Below are positions 1 through 8,962 of a stretch of DNA of 64,000 nt, one piece after another. The notes under the pieces were generated by a model. It worked only from the letters and a program-made list of their open reading frames with translations. It ran no database searches and was not told the DNA's origin. Made by a program: the position numbers and the translations under genes. Origin of the DNA: Lachnoclostridium sp. UBA1175 (GTDB lineage: Bacteria; Bacillota; Clostridia; Lachnospirales; Lachnospiraceae). The first letter of the stretch is position 1, and each line of letters opens with the position of its first letter. The stretch lies in NCBI GenBank assembly GCA_002311665.1, contig DBYX01000019.1, positions 73,283 through 137,282 of the forward strand. Reading direction: 5' to 3'.

Positions 1-394
1 GGCACTCCGTCGGCAAATGCTCCTCGCTCTTCACCTTCGGCGCATTCCCGAGCACCTCCGCAAGGCAATTCAAAAAATGATCGACCGGCTGGTAAAGGAA
101 CACATACCCCGGCTCCTCGCCGCGCTCCCGTTCCGTCGTGAGCAACCACACCGGGATCCTTCTCCCGGCCATCTCCTCCAGAAGTTGGTCGCGGTCCTGC
201 CCGGAATCCCCCTCGCAGACTTCCTCATACAGAAGCAGCGCCTTGACCCGTATGTGCTCCTCCCACGCCGCGAACTCACCCGCCGAGGTGAATCCGGCCG
301 CGGAGAATCCTTCCGGCAGATCTTTTTGCATCGCCAGCGTCAGTCTCTCCAGGTAACGTCCGTCCGGATACACAATCGCAATCGTTTTCATCAT
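1..394 (-). CDS. 5' part of a gene for a possible pseudo-receiver (CpaE/TadZ-like) protein
   Basis: An open frame on the minus strand starts with ATG at 394 (Met-Met-Lys) and stays open for 131 codons to the window edge, so the 3' part is missing. GGAGGGG lies 4 bases before the start, and a good promoter lies about 90 bp upstream. The residues begin MMKTIAIVYPDGRYLERL and continue with alternating hydrophobic strands and acidic helices, ending near an HLPTE segment. This is the look of the N-terminal response-receiver-like domain of CpaE/TadZ-type ATPases, which work in Flp/Tad pilus assembly. That assignment is inference: no ATPase motif falls inside the window. The frame itself is well supported by start, RBS and promoter. 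Confidence 0.7.
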   Translation of the reverse strand, partial: MMKTIAIVYPDGRYLERLTLAMQKDLPEGFSAAGFTSAGEFAAWEEHIRVKALLLYEEVCEGDSGQDRDQLLEEMAGRRIPVWLLTTERERGEEPGYVFLYQPVDHFLNCLAEVLGNAPKVKSEEHLPTEC

Positions 395-483
395 ATTCCC
401 CTCCCGGTTCCCACACGTTCGGTCCCGATAATGCGGTCGGTCTGAGGACCGCCCTTCCGGTGCCGCTCCCGTTTTGTGGCGCC

Positions 484-512
484 ATCATAAACCCGCCGAA
501 GCCCTGCGTCAA
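484..512 (-). promoter_or_regulatory. sigma-A type promoter of the partial first gene
   Basis: On the minus strand, TTGACG (512-507) and TATGAT (489-484) are separated by 17 bp. It points at the gene starting at 394 and gives a leader of about 80 bases. Confidence 0.7.
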
Positions 513-593
513 GGTTGATAATTCGTTACGCACCTTTTTCGTCACTTTTCCGCACGCTCTCTGTTTTGCCGTGCAATTTGCCATATACAACCT

Positions 594-651
594 GCACAAA
601 CAAAGCGATCCCTTGAAAAATGTTGCACAAACCACCTCGTCATTTTTGTGC
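594..651. repeat. GCACAAA repeats left of the low-GC islet
   Basis: GCACAAA occurs at 594-600 and 625-631, and its complement TTTGTGC at 645-651. They lie in the 468-bp gene-free stretch 395-862, which is AT-rich in its right half. Apart from these repeats and the promoter at 484-512, I see no gene or RNA in that stretch. The same word recurs on the far side of the InlB-like gene (2611-2641). Confidence 0.5.
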
Positions 652-862
652 ATAACATCTTATTTATGTGAAGCAAAAAACACCGTGCCTTCCTTCTCGG
701 CATGGTGGCTGACCACGTCGAGTCCGGGAAAGCACGATGCTTTCAATCTTTCATTCTCTTATAAATGATTTATCTGTTTTAGATATCAAACTCAATAAAT
801 AAATTGATCTCCTCAGTGGGGCCCTGGAACAGATCCGTCATACCATATGACACATAGAACAA

Positions 863-2440
863 CTAATACAATAAAACTATCGCAGTAGGAATCAACACTC
901 CCGCAGAATTCGTAGAATTTGGCCTCGGAACCACCTTATAAGTTACTTTCACGTAAATATAGTTATCAATGAGCGAATAATTCTGTATTAATTCCTCATG
1001 TTTTAACTCTTTTTCGCAGCCTTCTATTATACCCTCTAAATTCCCATGCAATTTGTCAAGTTCTTTCTTGTTGTTTTTTGCTAAATAGTAGCCGGTTGTA
1101 AGTGCTGTGGCTTCACCGGAGACAAGTCCGTATACTGCATCTGCCATAGCAAGCACATCTCCCATTTTTGTGCCGATAAGAAAATGAACAATCGGCGAAA
1201 TAATGTCGGAAACAGTATCTTTGGGGGTCGCCATACGTTTTTGATAGTCTTCTTCTGATAATTCATACATAGCACGAATTTCAAAGGCAGACATATAAAG
1301 ATTATGATTGCCGGCTTCCGCATTTGACGCTTGTGTGACAACAGTGGCATCATATTTTTTCCCTCGGCAAACCAGACGCAATCCCGGAGAAACTGTCTTT
1401 TCTTTCATCTTTCCTCCGTTCAGCGTCCAACCAACCACATACTCTTTGTTCGGACTGTTATTAAACGGCGAAAAACTTGCTCCTACTGGGTATCCCCCAC
1501 TTATGTTTTCCATAGAATTAATAAAATACCCACCCGCTATCGGCAGTCCTGTATATACAAGAACTTTAGCAGATGTATCTGCCCATTTAAGCGTAATAGT
1601 ATCACAGTACGGCCACATGAAGATATTCAGATCTTTTGTGATTACTGTCTCATCGGAAAGCATGTTTCCCTTCACATCAGCCCAATAGTATCCCTCGGGG
1701 ATATCCTTGTAGAACATTGCATCCTTTAATCTGACATTCTCATATTCCCACAGGTCTATCGTACCACCTCCCTGTTTGAACGAAGGCTTCTGATGATCAC
1801 TACTGTAAGGGAGTGCCTGCATAGGATGAACATGAACTTTGACCATCCATCTTGCATACAGAGTTATATTCTTGGAAACCGTTATCGTTTTTCCATCGGA
1901 ATAAGAAACCTTTCCACCGGGATTAAGACTCCATCCGCCAAACTTACGATCGGCCGCAGAAAATTTATTCTTTGTCAAAGACATCTTCTGTCCGGCAGCA
2001 ACATAGGATGTATACTTTTGAGCATTATCATATTTCCCGATCCAAGTACCTCCGTTACCATCATATGTTACTTGACATACTCCGTTCTTTTTCACCCATA
2101 CGGCATAGTATGTAGCGGAACCTGTCATTTTAATCTTCTGTTCCGGATAATAGTCGACAATACTTGTGGATTCCTTTTTGCTCCATCCGGCAAAATAATA
2201 CCCATCTCTCACCGGCAAAGCAGCGGGAAAAGTATAGAATGCATATGAATAGCTTCCCGAAGAGACAGGATCCCGAGTGATGTTTTTTCCGTTAATTTTT
2301 CCTCCGTTACCCTTAAGAGTAACAGTAAACTCCGCCGCTGCCGTCTCCTGAGTACGCGTAGCCAACAACCCAACAGCCATCACCAATACAAGAAACAAAC
2401 TAAACACCGATTTCAAACAACTTTTACCTAAAATTTTCAT
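863..2440 (-). CDS. secreted InlB B-repeat (Listeria-Bacteroides repeat) protein
   Basis: I start this 525-residue protein at 2440 because GGAGGGTGGATA precedes that ATG and the residues after it form a signal peptide (hydrophobic core FSLFLVLVMAVGLLA, then a TAAA cleavage-like site). The first ATG, 26 codons upstream, would bury the signal. Two InlB B-type repeats follow, each with a GNGG turn, a FAGW or FGGW strand and a closing YARW or YAVW strand (about residues 35-200). The middle has WT and GW strands that may be a third decayed repeat, and the C-terminus has a hydrophobic stretch near DIISPIVHFLIG. There is no LPXTG signal, so the protein is probably released or held non-covalently. 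Base composition is clearly lower in GC than all neighbours, which suggests acquisition by transfer. Function beyond cell-surface adhesion or recognition is unknown. Confidence 0.8.
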   Translation of the reverse strand: MKILGKSCLKSVFSLFLVLVMAVGLLATRTQETAAAEFTVTLKGNGGKINGKNITRDPVSSGSYSYAFYTFPAALPVRDGYYFAGWSKKESTSIVDYYPEQKIKMTGSATYYAVWVKKNGVCQVTYDGNGGTWIGKYDNAQKYTSYVAAGQKMSLTKNKFSAADRKFGGWSLNPGGKVSYSDGKTITVSKNITLYARWMVKVHVHPMQALPYSSDHQKPSFKQGGGTIDLWEYENVRLKDAMFYKDIPEGYYWADVKGNMLSDETVITKDLNIFMWPYCDTITLKWADTSAKVLVYTGLPIAGGYFINSMENISGGYPVGASFSPFNNSPNKEYVVGWTLNGGKMKEKTVSPGLRLVCRGKKYDATVVTQASNAEAGNHNLYMSAFEIRAMYELSEEDYQKRMATPKDTVSDIISPIVHFLIGTKMGDVLAMADAVYGLVSGEATALTTGYYLAKNNKKELDKLHGNLEGIIEGCEKELKHEELIQNYSLIDNYIYVKVTYKVVPRPNSTNSAGVLIPTAIVLLY

Positions 2441-2610
2441 TATCCACCCTCCTATCCTTTTTATGCCAAACAGCCGATTTATCCCCATATCATCAGCCTG
2501 ACAAAAAAAATATACCACATTTTCTTAACAATAATAGCTTATTCTTGAATTTCTGTTTTTTCGGAATAGTTATTAACAGCCTATTCCCATTCTCAAGCAC
2601 CATTTCAAAA

Positions 2611-2641
2611 GTGCACAAAACACGTCTCCGGATTTGTGCAC
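2611..2641. repeat. inverted repeat GTGCACAAA / TTTGTGCAC
   Basis: A perfect 9-bp inverted repeat (2611-2619 and 2633-2641) with a 13-bp spacer, in the gene-free stretch 2441-2812. It carries the same core as the GCACAAA copies at 594-651, so the low-GC gene has this word on both sides. The rest of the stretch is AT-rich, with a weak TATATT element at 2514-2509 for the InlB-like gene. Confidence 0.55.
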
Positions 2642-2708
2642 TATAACGATTTTCATCAGATTCACCCCATGAACGCCCAAAATGGTGCCTTTTGAGGGTT
2701 TCCGTCGC

Positions 2709-2738
2709 TTGATTTGCAAGGGTGATTTTTTGTATAAT
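2709..2738 (+). promoter_or_regulatory. promoter of the cystatin-domain surface protein
   Basis: TTGATT (2709-2714) and a perfect TATAAT (2733-2738) are 18 bp apart. The gene starts at 2813 behind the strong RBS GAAAGGAG. Confidence 0.65.
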
Positions 2739-2812
2739 CAGATGTGTGAATTCCCGCCTGCTTTGATGCCGGCGGGGGGATATGAAGTCAAGAAACGAAA
2801 GGAGTTTTCAGC

Positions 2813-3607
2813 ATGAAGAAAACAAGCAAATCGATGCTCGTACTGATGATCATGCTCATCAGCCTGTTCGCATTCTCTTCCGTTGCTCTGGCCGATGAGA
2901 ACACCTCCGGCGGCTGGGTTGAGGCGGAAGACAAGACCATCACTGACGAGAGGCAGGCGCTTTTTGAGAAGGCATTCAGCGGAATGACCGGCGCTACCTA
3001 TGAGGCTGTTTCCTATGAAGCCAGCCAGATCGTCGCCGGCAAGAACCACAAGTTCACGGCATACCGTACTCTGGTTGTTCCGGATGCCGAAGCCGAACTT
3101 GTGGAAGTCATTATCTATGAGGATCTCGAGGGCAATGTGACCGTTTCCTCGATCAACGAGATGAAGAAAGAAGACGATATCAGCGGTGCCTGGGTGGATG
3201 CGGAGGATCCGACCGTCACGGATGAGCTGAAAGCCATCTTCGATCTTGCATTTACCGGTATGACCGGTGCGACTTACGAGCCTGTTTCCTTCGACGCTTA
3301 CCAGATCGTGGCCGGCAAGAACTATCTCTTCAGCGCTTATCGCACGTATGTGACGCCCGGCGCCGAGAAACATCTTGTCAAGGTTTACATCTACGCGGAT
3401 CTTGAGGGAAATGCAACAGTAACGGATATCGTTGACGTTGAGCCCGCCACGGACGATCCGGCGGAGGAAGATCCCAAGAACGATCAGCCGAAGGAAGACA
3501 CGCCTCCTACGGGCGATTCCGCCAACCTCGTTATTCTGGCCATCCTCGCTCTGGCAGGTGCTGCGGTTGTTGCCCTGATCGCAATCCGCCGCAGAGAGCG
3601 CCTGTAA
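2813..3607 (+). CDS. surface protein with two cystatin-like domains and a sortase-like tail
   Basis: 264 residues. Residues 1-27 are a signal peptide ending SSVALA. Two repeats of about 80 residues follow. Each opens with Gly-Gly/Ala-Trp (33-35, 125-127), has a helix of the form LFEKAFSGMTGATYE, and then the sequence QIVAG (72-76 and 164-168), followed by beta strands with AYRT. The order N-terminal glycine, helix, QxVxG loop is the cystatin signature; QxVxG is the loop that enters papain-family active sites. After a D/E/K/P linker comes PPTGDS (231-236), a 20-residue hydrophobic segment and RRRERL, the layout of a variant LPXTG sorting signal or a membrane anchor. It is monocistronic, with its own promoter and terminator. 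I infer a cell-wall displayed cysteine-protease inhibitor; true inhibition is unproven. Confidence 0.75.
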   Translation: MKKTSKSMLVLMIMLISLFAFSSVALADENTSGGWVEAEDKTITDERQALFEKAFSGMTGATYEAVSYEASQIVAGKNHKFTAYRTLVVPDAEAELVEVIIYEDLEGNVTVSSINEMKKEDDISGAWVDAEDPTVTDELKAIFDLAFTGMTGATYEPVSFDAYQIVAGKNYLFSAYRTYVTPGAEKHLVKVYIYADLEGNATVTDIVDVEPATDDPAEEDPKNDQPKEDTPPTGDSANLVILAILALAGAAVVALIAIRRRERL

Positions 3608-3670
3608 TGATCGACCTTCGATGACGCAAGGCAATCGTGACGTCGAAAGACAATCTCATACGACACACAA

Positions 3671-3700
3671 AAAAGCAGCTCCCGCAAGAGAGCTGCTTTT
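3671..3700. terminator. bidirectional terminator between the cystatin gene and groEL
   Basis: An 11-bp perfect stem (3671-3681 with 3690-3700) with an 8-base loop. It starts with AAAA and ends with TTTT, so it can stop both convergent transcripts. Confidence 0.85.
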
Positions 3701-3732
3701 CTTCATTTCTTCTGTTCGGTTGTCCGTCCGGA

Positions 3733-5349
<1,617 letters not shown>

Positions 5350-5403
5350 TCATGCTTCCTTTCCTTCCGCGATCCGCTCGCGGTCAATATAATCCGGGAC
5401 TGC

Positions 5404-5691
5404 TCAGTCCACAACGAGCGCGATGATATCGCTCTGCTTGACAACAATGTATTCGTCCTCGCCGAGTTTCACATTCGTTCCCGCGTATTTCGAGTAGATG
5501 ACCTGATCGCCTTCCTTGACCTGCATGGTCACTTCCTTGCCGTCAACGATCCCGCCGGGGCCGACTGCAACAACGATCGCCTCCTGCGGCTTCTCCTGCG
5601 ATGCCGTAGTCAGGATGATCCCGGATTTCGTGGTCTCCTCCGCGGCTTTCTGCTTCAAAACAACACGATCACTCAACGGTACCAGTTTCAT
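5404..5691 (-). CDS. groES: co-chaperonin GroES
   Basis: 95 residues, the usual length for the heptameric lid of GroEL. It begins MKLVPLSDRVVLKQKAAEET, has the mobile-loop region TTKSGIILTTASQEKPQ with the I-I-L tripeptide that contacts GroEL, and ends with the IVVKQSDIIALV strand. It is the first gene of the operon, about 110 bases downstream of the transcription start predicted from the promoter that overlaps CIRCE. Confidence 0.98.
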   Translation of the reverse strand: MKLVPLSDRVVLKQKAAEETTKSGIILTTASQEKPQEAIVVAVGPGGIVDGKEVTMQVKEGDQVIYSKYAGTNVKLGEDEYIVVKQSDIIALVVD

Positions 5692-5801
5692 GTAAAAGCC
5701 CTCTTTCTTTCATAAAAATAGTCTGGGTTCGTCGCACCCGATTTCCGGCCCGCGCATCCCGGCCGGCCCATCACGGCACGACACCCTCCGACGACGCTAC
5801 T

Positions 5802-5830
5802 GTTATAGCACAACTTATTAGCACTGTCAA
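5802..5830 (-). promoter_or_regulatory. groESL promoter
   Basis: A perfect TTGACA (5830-5825) and TATAAC (5807-5802) are 17 bp apart on the minus strand. The -35 box sits inside the CIRCE spacer, so HrcA binding would block RNA polymerase directly. Confidence 0.85.
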
Positions 5831-5844
5831 GTGGTGAGTGCTAA
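5818..5844. promoter_or_regulatory. CIRCE operator (HrcA binding site)
   Basis: TTAGCACT-N-GAGTGCTAA arranged as TTAGCACTG, a 9-bp spacer and GAGTGCTAA; only one base departs from the consensus TTAGCACTC-N9-GAGTGCTAA. HrcA represses groESL here until heat stress titrates it. hrcA itself is not in this window. Confidence 0.95.
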
Positions 5845-5851
5845 TTTCTGT

Positions 5852-5867
5852 CATTTTCCGTAAAATG
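5852..5867. repeat. palindrome CATTTTCCGTAAAATG
   Basis: A near-perfect 16-bp palindrome just past the stop of the large lipoprotein gene and next to CIRCE. It belongs to the CATTTTNCG word family described in the findings. Confidence 0.6.
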
Positions 5868-8237
5868 CTACTTCGTATTCTGCCATGTCCCGTACCCTAC
5901 CGGGAAGCTCCAGCTGTCGCCCGTGTTGCGCTCGACAAGCTCAACCCACACGACGCGGCGCGCCTTCTCCGGGCGGATCAGCGTTCCGTCGAGCGCCTTC
6001 TCGGCATCGGTGTACTCGAACACGTTGCGGATGTTTATCGTGAGAAGCTCCGTCTCGACGGTTGTCCAGTCCTCCGCGGGGCGGTAGTTTCTCGCATTGC
6101 CCGTACGGTCCGATGTCTTGGCAGGGATCTGCGACAGCGAGTCGACGCACACGTTATTCACGTATATGAGCCCTCCCCTGTACTGGATCAGCTCGTTCAG
6201 CGCACCGTTGCGCTCACGCACCCGAAGCGTTGCGGAGATCTCCTTATCCTTGTCGGACAGTGCGGTGTTGAACAACACTTCCTCGCTGCCGGCCTGCCCA
6301 CACGCGAACAGGTACTCCTCCTTCTCACCGGTCTCCATGCCGACGAGAATGTCCGTCGTGCTCCCCTCTCTGCCGTACGTTCTTCCGGACGCTACGGCGA
6401 TCGTGTCGCCGTCCTTCACGACGCTCTCCGTCGCGGCTGTGGAAACCGCCGTGGTCTCGCCGTCAAAGCGGAACCGATATTCAAGCTCGATATCGGTCGC
6501 CCTTGCGTCCGCCGTCTCCGCGACCGTCGGATCCGCCTTCAGGCGCACAAGGAACCGGCCGTCGTTGGTCGTCAGGAAACGCGCCACCTCCGTGCCGTCG
6601 GGGAGGCTCACGTAATAGAAAAGCTTGTTCACCGTGAGCGGTGTATTGTAATCTTCCAGTTCAATGTAGCGGGACACCTTGAGCGCGGGCGCGCTCCCCA
6701 TCTCCGCAGGGCAGGTCGCCAGCAGCCGGCGGTTGTCGCCGAACTGCGCGTACACGCGGCAAACCTGACCGTCGCACGCCCGATACAACCGGAATTCCGC
6801 AGCCCCGGACACCGTGACCTTTACATCGCCGGTGTACACGGACGTCCCGTCCGCATCCTTCGCGGAGCCGATCTCAACCGTTCCCACCTTCGTCCCGGCA
6901 CCGTCTGCCGCAGGCGCGGTCCCGCCGAGATCCGTCGCGCCGCTCACCGGGTAGCACAGCAGGTCCCATCCGTCCTCGCCCGCCGGATGCAGCCGCAGGC
7001 TCGCCGCAGTCTCTCCGGGAAGCTCGGCCTCGAGCTCATCCGTGATCCACTCGCCGTAAGCCACGGGGGTGTCCACCGCCGTGTTGCTGAGCTCGTCGTA
7101 TGTGTGAAGATATATGTATTTGCGGTACTTCGGGCGCGTCAACTGTCCGCTCACCGAGCGGTCACCCTCGTACAGTTCGTCCGTGCGGAGCAGTGATGCG
7201 TAAAATCCGCCGATGTTGCCGGTCTTGAGTTCCTCGGCCGTGACATCCGTCGTCGTGGCTCCGTTATACTTGTAGGTGTAGCGTGCACCCGGCCCGATCA
7301 AAAGCGAGTTGTTGCCGTCCCTGCGGACTCGACCGTCCGCGTCCACGGTGAACGGGCTGTCCCCGTCGAAGACGGCATTTTCCACAACCACGTCGCCGTA
7401 CTTGTCCGACGTCGTCTGCAGCTTCGCGGTCTGCTTTCCGTCCTGCGTGCACGTCATTGTGAAGCGGTATCCGTCCTCGCCGAGGCCCTTGCGCTCCCAC
7501 TGCAGCTGCCTCGTCGATCCATCACGCGCGATGTCCACGGTGACCGTGTAGTTGCCGTTGAGCACGCCGCGGTCTCCCGGAGGCGTCGTCGACTGCGACA
7601 CGGAGGCAACGCGGTCCTTCGCGCTCCACTGCTGTTCGAAGAAACGGTACACATACACCGCGGAGAGTTTCTCGATCGTTCCGTCCGAGCCTTTCCGGTC
7701 GACATAGACATTGAACTGTACCGTGCCGGCATCGCTGACGGTGAGCATCACATAGCCCTTCTCCTCGTCCGTCATCGGGAACTCAAGCCCGAGGCGCACG
7801 CCGTCGTCCGCGACCTCCGGGTCGCCCGCGCCGTTGTAGTGCACGGTCGAGCGGAGCATCTGTCCGCCGTCTACCCACGAATCGAGGAGCATCGCTCCGT
7901 CCGGAGTCTGCAGGTAGATCTTCTGCATGCCCCGGTCTTCCTCCTGCCACACGCGGATCATCGGTTCGTCCTTGCCGTACAGTGTCATTCCGCCGTTGAA
8001 CGAGCCGTCCTCCGCCTTCAGAACCACAAGCCTCCCCACGAGGTCTCCGTCCTTCCCGAGGCGGAATTCCGCGCCGTCCTCGAACCGGTCAATGTAAAAT
8101 GACTCGTCCTTCGGTGTGTCCGCCGGCTTGTTGTGGCACGCGACGGCGCAGAGTACCAAGGCCGCGAGCAGCATGGCCGCTGCTGCGAACCGGACGAGTC
8201 TTTTGATTGTCGGATTGTTATCTTTTCGCATCTTCAT
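5868..8237 (-). CDS. large lipoprotein of unknown function
   Basis: 789 residues from the ATG at 8237. An earlier in-frame ATG (8300) would lie only about 3 bases after the predicted transcription start, so I reject it; the later start also gives a normal lipoprotein signal (RLVRFAAAAMLLAALVLCAVAC, lipid-bearing Cys in AVAC). The mature protein is acidic, rich in beta strand, Gly, Asp and Thr, and lacks any domain I recognise. Similar short strings (PVAYGEW and PVGYGTW) occur in the middle and at the very C-terminus, which hints at an internal duplication. No neighbour shares its strand closely, so context is silent. It is most likely an extracellular membrane-tethered protein. Confidence 0.75.
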   Translation of the reverse strand: MKMRKDNNPTIKRLVRFAAAAMLLAALVLCAVACHNKPADTPKDESFYIDRFEDGAEFRLGKDGDLVGRLVVLKAEDGSFNGGMTLYGKDEPMIRVWQEEDRGMQKIYLQTPDGAMLLDSWVDGGQMLRSTVHYNGAGDPEVADDGVRLGLEFPMTDEEKGYVMLTVSDAGTVQFNVYVDRKGSDGTIEKLSAVYVYRFFEQQWSAKDRVASVSQSTTPPGDRGVLNGNYTVTVDIARDGSTRQLQWERKGLGEDGYRFTMTCTQDGKQTAKLQTTSDKYGDVVVENAVFDGDSPFTVDADGRVRRDGNNSLLIGPGARYTYKYNGATTTDVTAEELKTGNIGGFYASLLRTDELYEGDRSVSGQLTRPKYRKYIYLHTYDELSNTAVDTPVAYGEWITDELEAELPGETAASLRLHPAGEDGWDLLCYPVSGATDLGGTAPAADGAGTKVGTVEIGSAKDADGTSVYTGDVKVTVSGAAEFRLYRACDGQVCRVYAQFGDNRRLLATCPAEMGSAPALKVSRYIELEDYNTPLTVNKLFYYVSLPDGTEVARFLTTNDGRFLVRLKADPTVAETADARATDIELEYRFRFDGETTAVSTAATESVVKDGDTIAVASGRTYGREGSTTDILVGMETGEKEEYLFACGQAGSEEVLFNTALSDKDKEISATLRVRERNGALNELIQYRGGLIYVNNVCVDSLSQIPAKTSDRTGNARNYRPAEDWTTVETELLTINIRNVFEYTDAEKALDGTLIRPEKARRVVWVELVERNTGDSWSFPVGYGTWQNTK

Positions 8238-8309
8238 TTCCCGTCGCTCCGAACCCTTCCGCCGCGCCGCCGCGCGTGACGCCCGGAGCATCCTTCTCAT
8301 AGCCCCCTA

Positions 8310-8338
8310 AGTATATCCTCTTCCCCTTCATTTTTCAA
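8310..8338 (-). promoter_or_regulatory. promoter of the large lipoprotein gene
   Basis: TTGAAA (8338-8333) and TATACT (8315-8310) are 17 bp apart. Transcription should begin near 8303, which decides the start codon of the gene downstream. Confidence 0.7.
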
Positions 8339-8404
8339 TGCTTTTCCCGAATCGACAGGCGCTGCATGCACGGCGCCGACGGCATCAAAATTGCATAATT
8401 TTAC

Positions 8405-8433
8405 TTGAAAACAAGCGGTTTCAATGCTACAAT
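8405..8433 (+). promoter_or_regulatory. promoter of the YegP-like gene
   Basis: TTGAAA (8405-8410) and TACAAT (8428-8433) are 17 bp apart, about 65 bp ahead of the start codon. Confidence 0.75.
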
Positions 8434-8497
8434 AGCCCTGTGAATATTCATACGGAGGGAGCGACGGTTCCTTCCGACAATAAAGGAGGTATTACCC

Positions 8498-8866
8498 ATG
8501 GGCAAGTTTGTTATCAAGACGACGAAGTCCGGCGTTAAGTTCGATCTTAAGGCTACGAACGGACAGGTCATCGCAACAAGTGAGGTTTACAAGAGTCTTG
8601 CAAGCTGCAAGAACGGTATCGCAAGCGTACAGAAGAACGCGCCGAAGGCTGCGATCGAGGATCAGACGGTTGAGGGTTACAAGACCGAGAAGAATCCGAA
8701 GTTCGAGCTTTACACCGACAAGGCCGGTGAGTTCCGCTTCCGCCTGAAGGCTTCGAACGGCCAGATCATTGCGATCGGCGAAGGCTACACCACGAAGCCC
8801 AACTGCGAGAAGGGCATCGCGAGCGTACAGAAGAACGCCGTTGACGCTGCGATCGAGACTGAGTAA
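8498..8866 (+). CDS. YegP-family (DUF1508) double-repeat protein
   Basis: 122 residues made of two copies of the DUF1508 unit. Each has the order Phe-x-hydrophobic strand, KATNGQVIA or KASNGQIIA turn, a YKS/YTT element and a C-terminal helix ending GIASVQKNA (about residues 12-47 and 70-117). The start follows the strong RBS TAAAGGAGG. The family is small and cytosolic and is often called UPF0339; its role is not settled, with stress or DNA/RNA-related roles suggested. The gene stands alone between its own promoter and terminator. Confidence 0.9.
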   Translation: MGKFVIKTTKSGVKFDLKATNGQVIATSEVYKSLASCKNGIASVQKNAPKAAIEDQTVEGYKTEKNPKFELYTDKAGEFRFRLKASNGQIIAIGEGYTTKPNCEKGIASVQKNAVDAAIETE

Positions 8867-8920
8867 TCGGTTGACGCGGACGCTCCCGTAAGACGCGCCC
8901 GACAATATTCCGACAATGAC

Positions 8921-8962
8921 AACCGGCAAGCATCGTTATGCACGATGCTCGCCGGTTTTTTT
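8921..8962 (+). terminator. terminator of the YegP-like gene, overlapping the end of the convergent gene
   Basis: A long hairpin (8921-8936 with 8942-8957, one mismatch) followed by TTTTTTT. The stop codon and last codons of the minus-strand YfhO gene lie inside this hairpin, so the two genes share the sequence. Confidence 0.85.

Noticed and set aside
460..768. A 102-codon plus-strand frame in the first gap
   Set aside because: No RBS, no domain, and it overlaps the promoter of the minus-strand gene.
8237..8300. Upstream start for the large lipoprotein at 8300
   Set aside because: It would leave almost no leader from the TATACT promoter and gives an overly long N-terminus before the lipobox.
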